Source: Pseudoxanthomonas sp. SE1
Lineage (GTDB): Bacteria; Pseudomonadota; Gammaproteobacteria; Xanthomonadales; Xanthomonadaceae
DNA length: 64,000 bases
Direction: 5' to 3'
Assembly: GCF_029542205.1 (NCBI RefSeq)
Contig: NZ_CP113783.1
Span: 1,727,001 to 1,791,000, forward strand
Part shown: positions 29,733 to 38,905 of the stretch, piece after piece
How positions within the stretch are numbered: the stretch's first letter is position 1
Layout of the letters: the number at the start of each line of letters is the position of its first letter
Position numbers and translations under genes: made by a program
Notes under the pieces: model-generated
Databases searched by the model: none
The model's input: the letters and a program-made list of their open reading frames with translations, nothing else
Told to the model about the DNA's origin: nothing

Positions 29733-31591
29733 GCGCAGCCCAGGCATCGACGTTGCGGCTGGCGCTGGTCGGCAATCCGAACTGCGGCAAGACCGCGCTG
29801 TTCAACCAGTTGACCGGCAGCCGGCAGAAGGTCGCCAACTACGCCGGCGTCACCGTCGAACGCAAGGAAGGCAGGCTGCATTCGTCGGCGTCGGGGCGCA
29901 GCTATGCGGTGCTGGATTTGCCGGGTGCCTACAGCCTGCATGCCGCCAGCCTGGACGAAGCCGTCACCCGCGACGTCTGCCGCGGCTTCTATCCCGGCGA
30001 ACCGGCACCGGATGTGCTGGTCTGCGTGGTGGATGCCACCAACCTGCGCCTGCACCTGCGCTTCGCGCTGGAAGTGCGCGAACTCGGCAAGCCGATGATC
30101 CTGGCGGTCAACATGATGGATGCCGCGCAGCGCCGCGGCATCGCCATCGACCTGGTGGCGCTGGAGCGCGAACTCGGCGTGCCGGTGGTCGAAACCATCG
30201 CGGTGAAGCATGGCGGTGCGCGTGCGCTGGTCGAGCGCATCGATGCTGTCGCCGCGCAGCCGCACGAGCCCCGCACGCACCTGGCCGAAGGCGCCGACCT
30301 GCACGCCGAAACACGTCGCCTGCTGTCGCTCGCGGTCGCCATGCCCACGCGGACGGCGAAGATCGACGACGCACTGGACCGCTGGTTGCTGCATCCGGTG
30401 TTCGGACTGCTGGCATTGATCGTGGTGATGTTCCTGATTTTCCAGGCGGTGTATGCCTGGGCGACGCCGATGATGGACATGATCGAAGCGGGCACGGGCT
30501 GGCTGGGCGGACAGGCGGGCGGCCTGCTTCCCGAAGGGCCGCTCAACAGCCTGCTGGTCGACGGCATCATCGGCGGCCTGGGTGGCGTGATCGTGTTCCT
30601 GCCGCAGATCCTGATCCTGTTCGCCTTCATCCTGGCGCTGGAAGAGAGCGGCTACCTGCCTCGCGCGGCGTTCCTGCTGGACCGCATGATGGCATCGGCC
30701 GGTCTGTCGGGCCGCTCCTTCATTCCGCTGCTGTCGAGTTTCGCCTGCGCCATCCCCGGCATCATGGCCACGCGCAGCATCCAGGACCCGCGCGACCGGC
30801 TGGCGACGATCCTGGTCGCGCCCCTGATGACGTGTTCGGCGCGCCTGCCGGTGTACGCGCTGCTGATCGGTGCATTCGTGCCGGACGAGAAGGTGGGCAT
30901 CTTCAACCAGCAGGGCCTGGTGCTGTTCGGCCTGTATGCCGCCGGCATCCTCAGTGCGTTGCTGGTGTCATGGGTGATGAAGAAGTGGCGCCGCGACAAG
31001 GGCGAGCACGCGCTGCTGCTGGAACTGCCTTCCTACCGCATTCCGCACCCGCGCGACCTGCTCATCGGCCTGTACGAACGCGCCATGATCTTCCTCAAGC
31101 GCGTCGGCGGCATCATCCTGGCGCTGACCATCCTGCTGTGGTTCCTGCTGAACTTCCCGGCGGCGCCTGCCGATGCGGTGGGGCCGGCGATCGACTACAG
31201 CTTCGCCGGCCGCATCGGTCATGCCATGGCGGTGTTCTTCGCGCCGCTGGGCTTCAACTGGCAGATCTGCATCGCATTGATTCCGGGCCTGGCGGCACGC
31301 GAAGTGGCGGTTGCCTCGCTGGCGACGATCTACGCGCTGTCGGCGGCCGACGACGACGCGGCCATCCAGGCGTTGACGCCGGTCATCAGCGACGGCTGGT
31401 CGCTGGCCACGGCACTGTCGCTGCTGGTGTGGTTCATCTACGCCCCGATGTGCATCTCGACGCTCGCCACCATCAAGCGCGAGACCAACTCGTGGAAGCA
31501 GATGGGCTTTGCCACGTTCTACCTGTTCGCGCTGGCCTACCTCGCCTCGCTGGTGACTTACCAGGTCGCCAAGGCGCTGGGCGCGGGCTGA
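29729..31591 (+). CDS. feoB: Ferrous iron transporter B
   Basis: A 620-aa inner-membrane Fe2+ transporter. The N-terminal G domain has G1 GNPNCGKTALFNQLTG, G2/G3 YAGVTVERKEG and LDLPGAYSLH, and G4 NMMDAAQRRG. Gate motifs follow in the membrane part: FIPLLSSFACAIPGIMATR and GLAAREVAVASLATIY. It is shorter than E. coli FeoB (about 770 aa), a length seen in other Xanthomonadaceae. ATGA overlap with feoA. Confidence 0.95.
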   Translation: MSAAQASTLRLALVGNPNCGKTALFNQLTGSRQKVANYAGVTVERKEGRLHSSASGRSYAVLDLPGAYSLHAASLDEAVTRDVCRGFYPGEPAPDVLVCVVDATNLRLHLRFALEVRELGKPMILAVNMMDAAQRRGIAIDLVALERELGVPVVETIAVKHGGARALVERIDAVAAQPHEPRTHLAEGADLHAETRRLLSLAVAMPTRTAKIDDALDRWLLHPVFGLLALIVVMFLIFQAVYAWATPMMDMIEAGTGWLGGQAGGLLPEGPLNSLLVDGIIGGLGGVIVFLPQILILFAFILALEESGYLPRAAFLLDRMMASAGLSGRSFIPLLSSFACAIPGIMATRSIQDPRDRLATILVAPLMTCSARLPVYALLIGAFVPDEKVGIFNQQGLVLFGLYAAGILSALLVSWVMKKWRRDKGEHALLLELPSYRIPHPRDLLIGLYERAMIFLKRVGGIILALTILLWFLLNFPAAPADAVGPAIDYSFAGRIGHAMAVFFAPLGFNWQICIALIPGLAAREVAVASLATIYALSAADDDAAIQALTPVISDGWSLATALSLLVWFIYAPMCISTLATIKRETNSWKQMGFATFYLFALAYLASLVTYQVAKALGAG

Positions 31592-31594
31592 GCC

Positions 31595-31843
31595 ATGGAC
31601 GCGTCGCTCGCCCTGCAATACGCCATCATCGCGGTCGCGGTGGTGGTCAGTGCGTGGGTGGTGGTGAAGAAACAGTTCCCCGGCCCGTTGCGCAAGCTGC
31701 GTATCGCGCTGGCGCTGCCTTTGTTGCATGGGGGGCGAGCGCGCTGGCAACACGCGTTGGGGAGGTGGATCGCGCCGGCCGGCAGTCTGGTGAATGGACG
31801 GATCGCAGGCAGTGATTGCGGAGGCTGCGACGGCTGCGGTTGA
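31595..31843 (+). CDS. Small FeoB-associated cysteine-tailed membrane protein
   Basis: An 82-aa protein with one N-terminal transmembrane helix (QYAIIAVAVVVSAWVVV), a basic middle and the tail SDCGGCDGCG. A short membrane protein with a terminal Cys cluster directly after feoB matches the FeoB-associated Cys-rich / DUF6587 type, which takes the place of FeoC in many genomes. It starts 3 nt after the feoB stop. A metal-sensing role for the cysteines is inferred. Confidence 0.75.
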   Translation: MDASLALQYAIIAVAVVVSAWVVVKKQFPGPLRKLRIALALPLLHGGRARWQHALGRWIAPAGSLVNGRIAGSDCGGCDGCG

Positions 31844-31852
31844 TCCGAGGGT

Positions 31853-33232
31853 TCAACCGTAACGGATCGCCAACCCCGCGATGCCCAGTCCCACGAACAC
31901 TGCGAACGACGCGATCGTCGTCCAGCGATTGCCGACAGCGGCGGCGATGCTGATCCGGTGGCGCCTGGCGTAGGCCCAGTCGCAGATCGTCATGCCGATG
32001 GCCGAACCCGCCAACGCAAGCAACCAGGGCGATGGCAGGTCGTCGGCCATGGGCAACGCACGCACGAGCCAACTGGTGCCGATGGCGAAACGCAGCGCAT
32101 CGAAGAACTGGCGGAAGTACAGCAGCGCGGCCGGGAGCACGAGCAGGAACGCCAGCGGAGGCAGCTGTGTCACCCACCAGGCCACCAGCAAGCCGGCCAC
32201 TGCCAGCCAGACGGGCATCAGCGCGATCGCGGGTGAATGCATCGTCGCAGGTCGTTCACGCAGTGCCCACAGCGCGCGCATCGCGTGCCAGATGCACAGC
32301 ATGCCTGCGACCGCGACGAAGGTCAGGCCCATCATGCGCTGCTGGCGTTCGGGCGCGAGATCGCTCACCGCGCACAGACCGGCGATGGCCAGGGTCGCGA
32401 ACGCGGCGGTGAGTACCACGGTCGCCCAGCGCCAGGGGCCAGCATGGAAAGGGTCGGCGAGGCGTTCGAAAAAGGCTTGCTGCCGACCATCCAGGCCCGG
32501 CACGTCACCGCCGTATTCCGCGGTCAGTCGTCGCGACAGGCGCGCTGCGCGGAATGCAAAGCCAGGCACGCAGGCAAGGGCCAGCGCGAGCGGCCATCCG
32601 AAGGCGCGCTTCAACTGCCGGATCGTCAGCGGCCGGTCTTCGTCGAAGGCGTCGGTGTTCTCGGTGGACACCGCCTGCAACACGTGCTGGCGTCGTTCCA
32701 CCCACTCGGGCGGTGTGAAGCCGAAGAAGTCCGCGAGGACGGCCATGGTCCCCGGTCGCACCTGGATCTCCTCGTAGGCGATGCTCTCGAAGATCGCCTG
32801 CCCGATGCGGTGTTTCACGTCCAGGCCGTACAGCGCCGGATGGTGTTCGAGGTAGTGGCGGAATGCCGAAGGCAGGTCTCCCCCGGCATGGGCGATCAAC
32901 TCCTCGCGCAGCGCGGCTTCGTCGAGACGCGGTGGGGCAGGTTCGTCCGGGCGCGCGCCGGGATGTCCTCTGTGCAGCGGCACGTGTGATGTGGCATCCG
33001 ACGCCGTTACCTCCAGCGACGGGAGCGTGATGTGCGCATCTTCGGCGGCTACCTCAAGCACCTGCTCGCGTTGCAGTGCCAGCGCTTCCTGGTAAGCCTC
33101 GTGCAAGCGCTGGAACCCTGCCGGATCCTCGTCCGGCCGCGTGGTCTTCAAGAGGCGTGCATAGGCGCGCTTGATGGTGCGCTCGTCAGCGTCTTCATCG
33201 ATGTCCAGCAGGGCATACGGCCACTCGCTCAC
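31853..33232 (-). CDS. Membrane J-domain-like protein with RPD in place of HPD
   Basis: A 459-aa protein. Residues 1-60 have J-domain form (WPYALLDIDEDADERTIKRA then YARLLKTTRPDEDPAGFQRL) but the invariant HPD is R32-P33-D34. The middle is soluble; residues about 215-459 contain around six hydrophobic segments, for example LRFAIGTSWLVRALP and FAVFVGLGIAGLAIRYG. It overlaps the Hsp70 gene stop by 4 nt, so the two very likely work together at the membrane. Loss of the HPD His usually abolishes ATPase stimulation, so it may recruit rather than activate Hsp70. Confidence 0.85.
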   Translation of the reverse strand: MSEWPYALLDIDEDADERTIKRAYARLLKTTRPDEDPAGFQRLHEAYQEALALQREQVLEVAAEDAHITLPSLEVTASDATSHVPLHRGHPGARPDEPAPPRLDEAALREELIAHAGGDLPSAFRHYLEHHPALYGLDVKHRIGQAIFESIAYEEIQVRPGTMAVLADFFGFTPPEWVERRQHVLQAVSTENTDAFDEDRPLTIRQLKRAFGWPLALALACVPGFAFRAARLSRRLTAEYGGDVPGLDGRQQAFFERLADPFHAGPWRWATVVLTAAFATLAIAGLCAVSDLAPERQQRMMGLTFVAVAGMLCIWHAMRALWALRERPATMHSPAIALMPVWLAVAGLLVAWWVTQLPPLAFLLVLPAALLYFRQFFDALRFAIGTSWLVRALPMADDLPSPWLLALAGSAIGMTICDWAYARRHRISIAAAVGNRWTTIASFAVFVGLGIAGLAIRYG

Positions 33233-34923
33233 CCCTGGGCCTCGATGCTCTCCAGCATCCGGGCGAAATCGGCGCGGTGTTCGCGGATCTGCAGGGGATC
33301 CTGGCCGTCCAGCACCGTGCGGAAGCGCACCAGCGCGTCCTGCAGGTCGCGGCGCGCCCAGAGCAGTTCCTCGTACAGGCGCTCGGCGCGGGCGATCACC
33401 AGGAGATTCTCTTGCTGGTCGCGGGGATGCACCTTCAGTTCGGACAGCGCGGCCAGGCGCTGGCGGATCTCGTCCTGGGTCAGCACGCCGGGGTTCTGCT
33501 GCAGGACCACCTCATGGGTCTGGCCGGTGGCCACGATGGTGGCTTCCACCTGCAGCAGCCCGTTGACGTCGTAGGTGAAGCGGATGTCCACGGGGTTCTC
33601 GTGCGCGGCGCGCGCCGGGACCTTCACCGAGATGGTACCCAGCCTGACGTTGTTCTCCACGCGCGGGCTCTCGCCCTGGTAGATATTGAACTCCACCTGC
33701 GTCTGCTGGTCGCGCATCGGCTGGTAGCGTTCGACCCGGCTGACCGGCACGGTCGCGTTGCGGTGGATGATCGGGGAGAACAAGCCGGTGGTGACCTGCC
33801 CATGCCCGTCGTCCTGCGCGGTGTCCACGCCGAGCGAGTGGGGACACACGTCGGTGAGGATGATCTCTTCCAGCGATTCGTCGCGCGCCTTCATGCCCGC
33901 CGCCACCGCGGCACCCAGCGCGATCGCCTCGTCCGGGTTGATGTGCCGCAAGGGCAGGCGACCGAACATGCGCGAGACCAGTCGCGCGGTCAGTGGCATC
34001 CGCGATGCGCCGCCGACCAGGACGATGTCGTCCAACTGGCCCGGCGCCAGGCGGGCGTCGCGCATGGCGCGTTCGAGCGGTGCGCGCATGCGCTGCACCA
34101 GCGGCTCGCACAGGCGCGAGAACCCCGCCTCGTCGATCTGCCAACGCCGCGACTCGCCGCCCAGCAGAATCTCGACGTCGACGGAGCCGCCGGACGTGTT
34201 CGACAGTTCGCGCTTGGCGGACTCCAGCCGGCGCCTCAGCTGCGCGTCTTCGCTGGCTGTCAGGCTTTTCGCTTCGACCTTGAGCTCGCGCAGGCACGCA
34301 TCGCGCAGCGCGGACAGGAAATCCTCTCCGCCGAGGAAGTTGTCGCCGGCGCTGGCGTGGACCTCCATCACGCCATCGAACATTTCCAGGATCGAGACAT
34401 CGAAGGTACCGCCGCCCAGATCGAAGACCAGGAAGCGTCCGCCGCCGTCGCGCTGCTGCAGGCCGTAGGCCATGGCCGCGGCGGTCGGTTCGTTGATGAG
34501 GCGTTCGACCTTGATGCCGGCCAGCTCGCCGGCGATACGTGTGGCCTTGCGCTGCGCGTCACCGAAGTACGCCGGCACGCTGATCACGGCCTCGGTGACG
34601 GATGTGCTGAAATGGCTTTCCGCATCGGCGACAAGCGCGCGCAGGACCAGGGCCGACAGTTCTTCCGGACGCAGTGCGTGCTTGCCGAGGCGGGTGACGC
34701 GGTTGGTGCCCATCCAGCGCTTGAAGCTGGCCACGCTGCGCTCCGGATGGGTGATCAGCCGGTCCACCGCAGGCCGGCCCACGATCAGCGTGTCGTCCGC
34801 ATCCACGCTGATCACGGAAGGCGTGAGCAGCTCGCCCAGTGCATTCGGTATCAGGACCGGGCCATCGGGCCCGTGATAGCCAATCAGCGAGTGCGTGGTC
34901 CCGAGATCGATGCCGACGATCAT
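33229..34923 (-). CDS. Hsp70-family chaperone (HscC-like)
   Basis: A 564-aa chaperone with the ATPase signatures GIDLGTTHSLIGYHG, FLVFDLGGGTFDVSILEM and DIVLVGGASRMPLTARLVSR, and a substrate-binding domain of DnaK type (LGVDTAQDDGHGQVTTGLFS, NPVDIRFTYDVNGLLQVEA). It lacks the long DnaK lid and EEVD-like tail, and its length fits HscC. It is coupled to the J-like membrane protein and downstream of bactofilin and a zinc-ribbon gene, not near grpE/dnaJ, so it is a specialised Hsp70. Confidence 0.9.
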   Translation of the reverse strand: MIVGIDLGTTHSLIGYHGPDGPVLIPNALGELLTPSVISVDADDTLIVGRPAVDRLITHPERSVASFKRWMGTNRVTRLGKHALRPEELSALVLRALVADAESHFSTSVTEAVISVPAYFGDAQRKATRIAGELAGIKVERLINEPTAAAMAYGLQQRDGGGRFLVFDLGGGTFDVSILEMFDGVMEVHASAGDNFLGGEDFLSALRDACLRELKVEAKSLTASEDAQLRRRLESAKRELSNTSGGSVDVEILLGGESRRWQIDEAGFSRLCEPLVQRMRAPLERAMRDARLAPGQLDDIVLVGGASRMPLTARLVSRMFGRLPLRHINPDEAIALGAAVAAGMKARDESLEEIILTDVCPHSLGVDTAQDDGHGQVTTGLFSPIIHRNATVPVSRVERYQPMRDQQTQVEFNIYQGESPRVENNVRLGTISVKVPARAAHENPVDIRFTYDVNGLLQVEATIVATGQTHEVVLQQNPGVLTQDEIRQRLAALSELKVHPRDQQENLLVIARAERLYEELLWARRDLQDALVRFRTVLDGQDPLQIREHRADFARMLESIEAQG

Positions 34924-34989
34924 CCAGCCCCCTGCTGGCGTCCATGTCGGTGTCGAGTGTAGCCGGGCGGTCGCGTTCCCGGGAGGGGT

Positions 34990-35355
34990 TCAGTGGCGCG
35001 TCTTGCGAACCGCTTTGCCCGTCGCCGGATTGAGTTCCACCGACAGCACGAAGCTGCGCTGCTCGTGCGGCTGCATCGCACCGACACCGACCACCTGGCG
35101 GGTGATTTCCTCCCCACGGTCGTTGCGGATGGACAGCACCACGCTGTATTCCCACGCCGCGCCCTCGGCCGGTGGCTGCAGCGTGCCCTCGATCCGCAGC
35201 GGCGTCAGCGCGGGTACCGCCTGGGCACCTGCGCCGGGTTCGAAGCGCAGGTGGTGGCGGCAGCCCGGACAGACGGCCGCGCTCTCCAGGATGGTCGCCT
35301 TGCAGTGCGGGCAGGTGCGGGTGGCGCCGGCACTGCCTGGGCGAGGTTGGCTCAT
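34990..35355 (-). CDS. Zinc-ribbon protein
   Basis: A 121-aa protein beginning with a C-x2-C...C-x2-C ribbon (TRTCPHCKATILESAAVCPG then CRHH), followed by a beta-rich domain (WEYSVVLSIRNDRGEEITRQ, RSFVLSVELNPATGK). No known function is recognised. ATG at 35355 overlaps the bactofilin stop by 4 nt; 66 nt separate it from the Hsp70 start. It may be an adaptor of the bactofilin/chaperone set. Confidence 0.75.
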   Translation of the reverse strand: MSQPRPGSAGATRTCPHCKATILESAAVCPGCRHHLRFEPGAGAQAVPALTPLRIEGTLQPPAEGAAWEYSVVLSIRNDRGEEITRQVVGVGAMQPHEQRSFVLSVELNPATGKAVRKTRH

Positions 35356-35894
35356 GCCGCGGCGCCGGGCTCCGTGCCGTTGTCCTTGCCCTTGCCGCCC
35401 TTGGCGGGCTCGTCCCAACCGAAGTCGGCCTGGCCGCGCATGCGGGATCCCGCAGCCACCGTGAGCGATCCCGACTTCACGTCGCCGATCAGTACGCCCG
35501 ATGCCAGCAGTTCGACGCGGGCTGCGGACTCGATATTGCCTTCCAGCTCGCCCGCGATGGTGACCTTCTTGGCCCGCACGCCACCATTGAGCTTTGCGCC
35601 TGTTTCGATGGTGAGGTCGCCCTGCACGTTGACGTCGCCCTTGAAACGGCCTGCGATGCGGATGTGGCCGGTGCCCTCGATCTTGCCCTCGATGGTCAGG
35701 TCGGCGGCGATCAGCGATTCCTTCAGTGCCTCCTGAGGTGCGCTGCGTTCAACCGGACGCGTGCCCGGCGGTGCGGTGACCGCGGGTGAGAAATCCGCCG
35801 CCGTGGCGGTGTCGCGCACGGGGAGAGTGGCGGGTTCCGACGGCAGGTTGGCGGCCTCTTTCTTTGCGGGGCCTTGGTCTTTCCAGATGGACAT
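35352..35894 (-). CDS. Bactofilin
   Basis: A 180-aa cytoskeletal protein. After a disordered 55-residue N-terminus, the beta-helical DUF583 core repeats are visible: AADLTIEGKIEGTGHIRIAG, FKGDVNVQGDLTIETGAKLN, AKKVTIAGELEGNIESAARV and GVLIGDVKSGSLTVAAG. The C-tail is Gly/Lys-rich. Bactofilins form membrane-associated polymers that scaffold cell-shape or polar factors. It is first in the minus-strand run bactofilin, zinc ribbon, Hsp70, J-like. Confidence 0.92.
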   Translation of the reverse strand: MSIWKDQGPAKKEAANLPSEPATLPVRDTATAADFSPAVTAPPGTRPVERSAPQEALKESLIAADLTIEGKIEGTGHIRIAGRFKGDVNVQGDLTIETGAKLNGGVRAKKVTIAGELEGNIESAARVELLASGVLIGDVKSGSLTVAAGSRMRGQADFGWDEPAKGGKGKDNGTEPGAAA

Positions 35895-36083
35895 GCAGGG
35901 GATGCTCCGGGTGGCAGGGACTCCGGACTATCGCCGCCTCTCCATGCGCGCGCTGTGACCTGCACAGCCGATTGATGGCGTGGCGCATCCGGGGCGGACA
36001 CGGTTCACCCTGGAGTCGGGCTTGTGCACGCGGCGCTCACAACAATGAAGAGGGCGGGGGGCGGCCAAGGTGCGCGCCCCGCG

Positions 36084-37691
36084 CTACATCCGGAACACGC
36101 CGAACTTCGCCGGCTCGATCGGCGCATTGAGCGAGGCCGAAATGCCCAGCCCAAGCACCCGGCGCGTATCGGCAGGGTCGATGATGCCGTCATCCCACAG
36201 CCGCGCAGTCGCGTACCACGGGCTGCCCTGCGATTCGTACTGCTCGCGGATCGGCGCCTTGAAGGCATCCTCTTCGTCCGGACTCCAAGCCTTGCCCGCG
36301 GCCTCGATGCCGTCGCGCTTCACCGTCGCCAGCACGCTCGCCGCCTGTTCGCCGCCCATCACGCTGATCCGCGCATTCGGCCACATCCACAGGAAACGCG
36401 CGCCGTAGGCACGGCCGCACATGGCGTAGTTGCCGGCGCCGAAGCTGCCGCCGATGACCACGGTGAACTTCGGCACGGACGAGCAGGCGACGGCCGTGAC
36501 CATCTTCGCCCCGTCCTTCGCGATGCCGGCGTTCTCGTACTTGCGGCCGACCATGAAGCCGGTGATGTTCTGCAGGAACACCAGCGGGATGCCGCGCTGG
36601 TTGCACAGCTCGATGAAGTGCGCACCCTTGAGCGCGCTTTCGCCGAACAGGATGCCGTTGTTGGCGATGATGCCGACGGGATAGCCGTGCAGGTGCGCGA
36701 AGCCGGTGACCAGGGTCTTGCCGTAGCGCGCCTTGAACTCGTCCAGCTCGCTGCCGTCGGTGATGCGTGCGATGACCTCGCGGATGTCGAACGGGCGGCG
36801 GGTGTCCTTGGGCACGATGCCGTACAACTCCTCGGCCGGATACAGCGGTTCGCGCGCGTCGCGCACCGCGACGGGCAGGGTCTTGCGGCGATTGAGGTGG
36901 CCGATGACGCTGCGCGCGATCTCCAGCGCGTGGCGATCGTCCTCCGCGAAATGATCGGCTACGCCCGATACGCTGGTGTGCACATCGGCGCCGCCCAGGG
37001 CTTCGGCATCGACCACTTCACCGGTGGCCGCCTTCACCAGCGGCGGACCGCCCAGGAAGATGGTGCCCTGTTCCTTGACGATGATCGATTCGTCGCACAT
37101 CGCCGGCACGTAGGCGCCGCCGGCGGTGCAGCTGCCCATCACCACCGCGACCTGCGGGATGTTCTCGGCGCTCAGTCGCGCCTGGTTGTAGAAGATGCGG
37201 CCGAAGTGCTCGCGGTCGGGGAACACCTCGTCCTGCAGCGGCAGGAAGGCGCCACCGGAGTCCACCAGGTACACGCAGGGCAGGCGGTTCTCGCGTGCGA
37301 TCTCCTGTGCGCGCAGGTGCTTCTTCACCGTCATCGGGAAGTAGGTGCCGCCCTTGACTGTGGCATCGTTGGCGACGATCACCACTTCGTTGCCCATCAC
37401 GCGGCCGATGCCGCAGACCATGCCGGCGGCGGGTGCCGCGTTGTCGTACATCTCCTCGGCGGCCAGTGGCGCGATTTCGAGGAAGGGCGAGCCGGGGTCG
37501 AGCAGGGCGGTGATGCGATCCCGCGCCAGCAGTTTGCCGCGTTCGGTGTGCTTGCTGCGCGCCTTCTCCCCACCCCCCTCGGCTGCATGCGCCAGGCGGC
37601 GGTCGAGCTCCTGCACCAGTACGCGGTGATAGGCGTGGTTGGCGATGAAATCGGGCGAGCGCGGATCGAGTTGCGAAGCGATGGCAGGCAT
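36084..37691 (-). CDS. Methylcrotonyl-CoA carboxylase carboxyltransferase (beta) subunit
   Basis: A 535-aa carboxyltransferase. Motifs include [80 protein letters not shown] and [20 protein letters not shown], as in MCCB. It partners the alpha subunit encoded 8 kb away on the same strand, separated by feo and chaperone genes; in many genomes the two are adjacent. The Pseudomonas equivalent is liuB. Confidence 0.94.
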   Translation of the reverse strand: MPAIASQLDPRSPDFIANHAYHRVLVQELDRRLAHAAEGGGEKARSKHTERGKLLARDRITALLDPGSPFLEIAPLAAEEMYDNAAPAAGMVCGIGRVMGNEVVIVANDATVKGGTYFPMTVKKHLRAQEIARENRLPCVYLVDSGGAFLPLQDEVFPDREHFGRIFYNQARLSAENIPQVAVVMGSCTAGGAYVPAMCDESIIVKEQGTIFLGGPPLVKAATGEVVDAEALGGADVHTSVSGVADHFAEDDRHALEIARSVIGHLNRRKTLPVAVRDAREPLYPAEELYGIVPKDTRRPFDIREVIARITDGSELDEFKARYGKTLVTGFAHLHGYPVGIIANNGILFGESALKGAHFIELCNQRGIPLVFLQNITGFMVGRKYENAGIAKDGAKMVTAVACSSVPKFTVVIGGSFGAGNYAMCGRAYGARFLWMWPNARISVMGGEQAASVLATVKRDGIEAAGKAWSPDEEDAFKAPIREQYESQGSPWYATARLWDDGIIDPADTRRVLGLGISASLNAPIEPAKFGVFRM

Positions 37692-37812
37692 GCGGCACGA
37701 CGAAGCGGGAAAGGCGGCATCAGACCATAAACCCCCCTGCGCGCCAAACCGCACTGCAAAAACGGCCTGGCGCCGTTCTTGACGCCGCTCGCCGGTGGCG
37801 TGCCGCAAAACG

Positions 37813-37838
37813 ACAAGGCCCGCTTGCGCGGGCCTTGT
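37813..37838 (-). terminator. Terminator after the first Ala-rich lipoprotein gene
   Basis: ACAAGGCCCGC (37813-37823) pairs with GCGGGCCTTGT (37828-37838) over a TTGC loop. The minus strand continues CGTTTT. It lies 25 nt beyond the stop of the 37863 gene. Confidence 0.75.
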
Positions 37839-37862
37839 CCGATTCGCGTTGAGGCGAGTCGA

Positions 37863-38228
37863 TTACTGCTTGGCTTCTTCAGCCTTGTCGGCCACTTCCG
37901 CGGCCTTGTCGGCCGTCGCCTGGGCGGCGTCGGACACGGCGCCAGCAGCGGCGGCGGTGGCGTCGGAAGCGGCGGCTTCGGTGGCGGCAGCGGCGTCCGA
38001 AGCAGCGGCGGTCGCGGCGGCAGCGGCGTCGGCGGTGGCGGCCGTCGCAGCGTCGCCAGCGGCAGCAGCGGCGTCGCCGGCAGCGGAAGCGGCGTCACCG
38101 GCAGCAGCGGCAGCCTGGTCGGCAGCAGCGGCGGCGTCGGCAGCAGCGGCGTCGGTGGTCTCGCTCTTCGTGCAGGCGCTCATGGCCAGGACGGCGGCGA
38201 CCAGCAGGACGGTGCTCTTGATCTTCAT
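37863..38228 (-). CDS. Alanine-rich heptad-repeat lipoprotein 1
   Basis: A 121-aa protein with lipobox signal MKIKSTVLLVAAVLAMSAC. The mature part is over half alanine with Asp/Gly/Thr spacing in sevens (AAAAGDA, ASAAGDA, AAAAGDA) and ends charged (ADKAAEVADKAEEAKQ). It should be a single long amphipathic helix or coiled coil anchored by lipid, loosely like Lpp in build. I know no function. A similar gene lies 165 nt upstream; each has its own terminator. Confidence 0.75.
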   Translation of the reverse strand: MKIKSTVLLVAAVLAMSACTKSETTDAAAADAAAAADQAAAAAGDAASAAGDAAAAAGDAATAATADAAAAATAAASDAAAATEAAASDATAAAAGAVSDAAQATADKAAEVADKAEEAKQ

Positions 38229-38330
38229 TGTGGATCCCCAAATCGGTAGGTGTGGAAGGTGGCGCCGGGAGGGCGAGTCCGTTCGTCCACCGGTGGAGGG
38301 CGAACCGGGAAGCCAGGCCCGGATACAGAA

Positions 38331-38356
38331 AAAGCCGCCAGCGAACTGGCGGCTTT
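38331..38356 (-). terminator. Terminator after the second Ala-rich lipoprotein gene
   Basis: AAAGCCGCCAG (38331-38341) pairs with CTGGCGGCTTT (38346-38356) over CGAA. On the minus strand TTTTTCTG follows. It separates the two paralogous lipoprotein genes. Confidence 0.85.
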
Positions 38357-38392
38357 CTCAGTTTAACGCTAAATCAGGCAACCGCCAGCAGA

Positions 38393-38737
38393 TTACTGCT
38401 TGGTGGCTTCCTTGGCAGCGTCGGTCGCGGCTTCGGCCGTGTCGGCAGCCTGGCCAGCGGCGTCGGCAGCAGCGTCAGCGGCTTCCGTCGTGGTGGCGGC
38501 GGCAGCGTCGGTCGCGGCGGTGGCGGCAGCGTCGGCGGCGGTGGCAGCGGCGTCGGCCGACTGCTGGGCGGCGTCGGCGGTCACTTCGCCAGCGGCAGCG
38601 GCGGCGTCAGCGGCAGCCTGGGCTTCGGTCGCGGTCGCAGCGGCGTCGGCAGCGGCGTCGGCAGCCTGTTCCTGGTTCGAGCACGCAGCCAGGGCGAAAC
38701 CCAGAGCCAGCGCGATCAGAGCCTTGTTCATGGTCAT
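38393..38737 (-). CDS. Alanine-rich heptad-repeat lipoprotein 2
   Basis: A 114-aa paralogue of the next gene, with signal MNKALIALALGFALAAC (an ATG two codons earlier is also possible) and a mature region of AADAAA-type repeats. It contains QAAADAAAAAGEVTADAAQQ and ends EAATDAAKEATKQ. Highly abundant small lipoproteins of this kind are often strongly expressed; the paired strong terminators agree with that, but it is an inference. Confidence 0.75.
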   Translation of the reverse strand: MTMNKALIALALGFALAACSNQEQAADAAADAAATATEAQAAADAAAAAGEVTADAAQQSADAAATAADAAATAATDAAAATTTEAADAAADAAGQAADTAEAATDAAKEATKQ

Positions 38738-38905
38738 CGTTGAATTTCCTCGTCGTTAGTTAGGCAACGCGCAATTGCGCGCCTGCAACATGATGACAAG
38801 CCCATTACGGCTGTCAAGCGGTTGGCCGGTCATCTTTGTCAATCCGTTGTTAAACCTTATGGGGCGGGCGAAAACCGGCCGCTTCGCCCCCCCGATTGCG
38901 CAAAA

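Noticed and set aside
36024..37730. A 568-codon plus frame opposite the carboxyltransferase
   Set aside because: Shadow of the carboxyltransferase, no motif, REP-free antisense composition.
37795..38763. Plus-strand Ala/Arg- and Gly-rich frames over the lipoprotein genes
   Set aside because: They are reverse readings of alanine-rich GCN repeats; the minus frames have lipoprotein signals and terminators.
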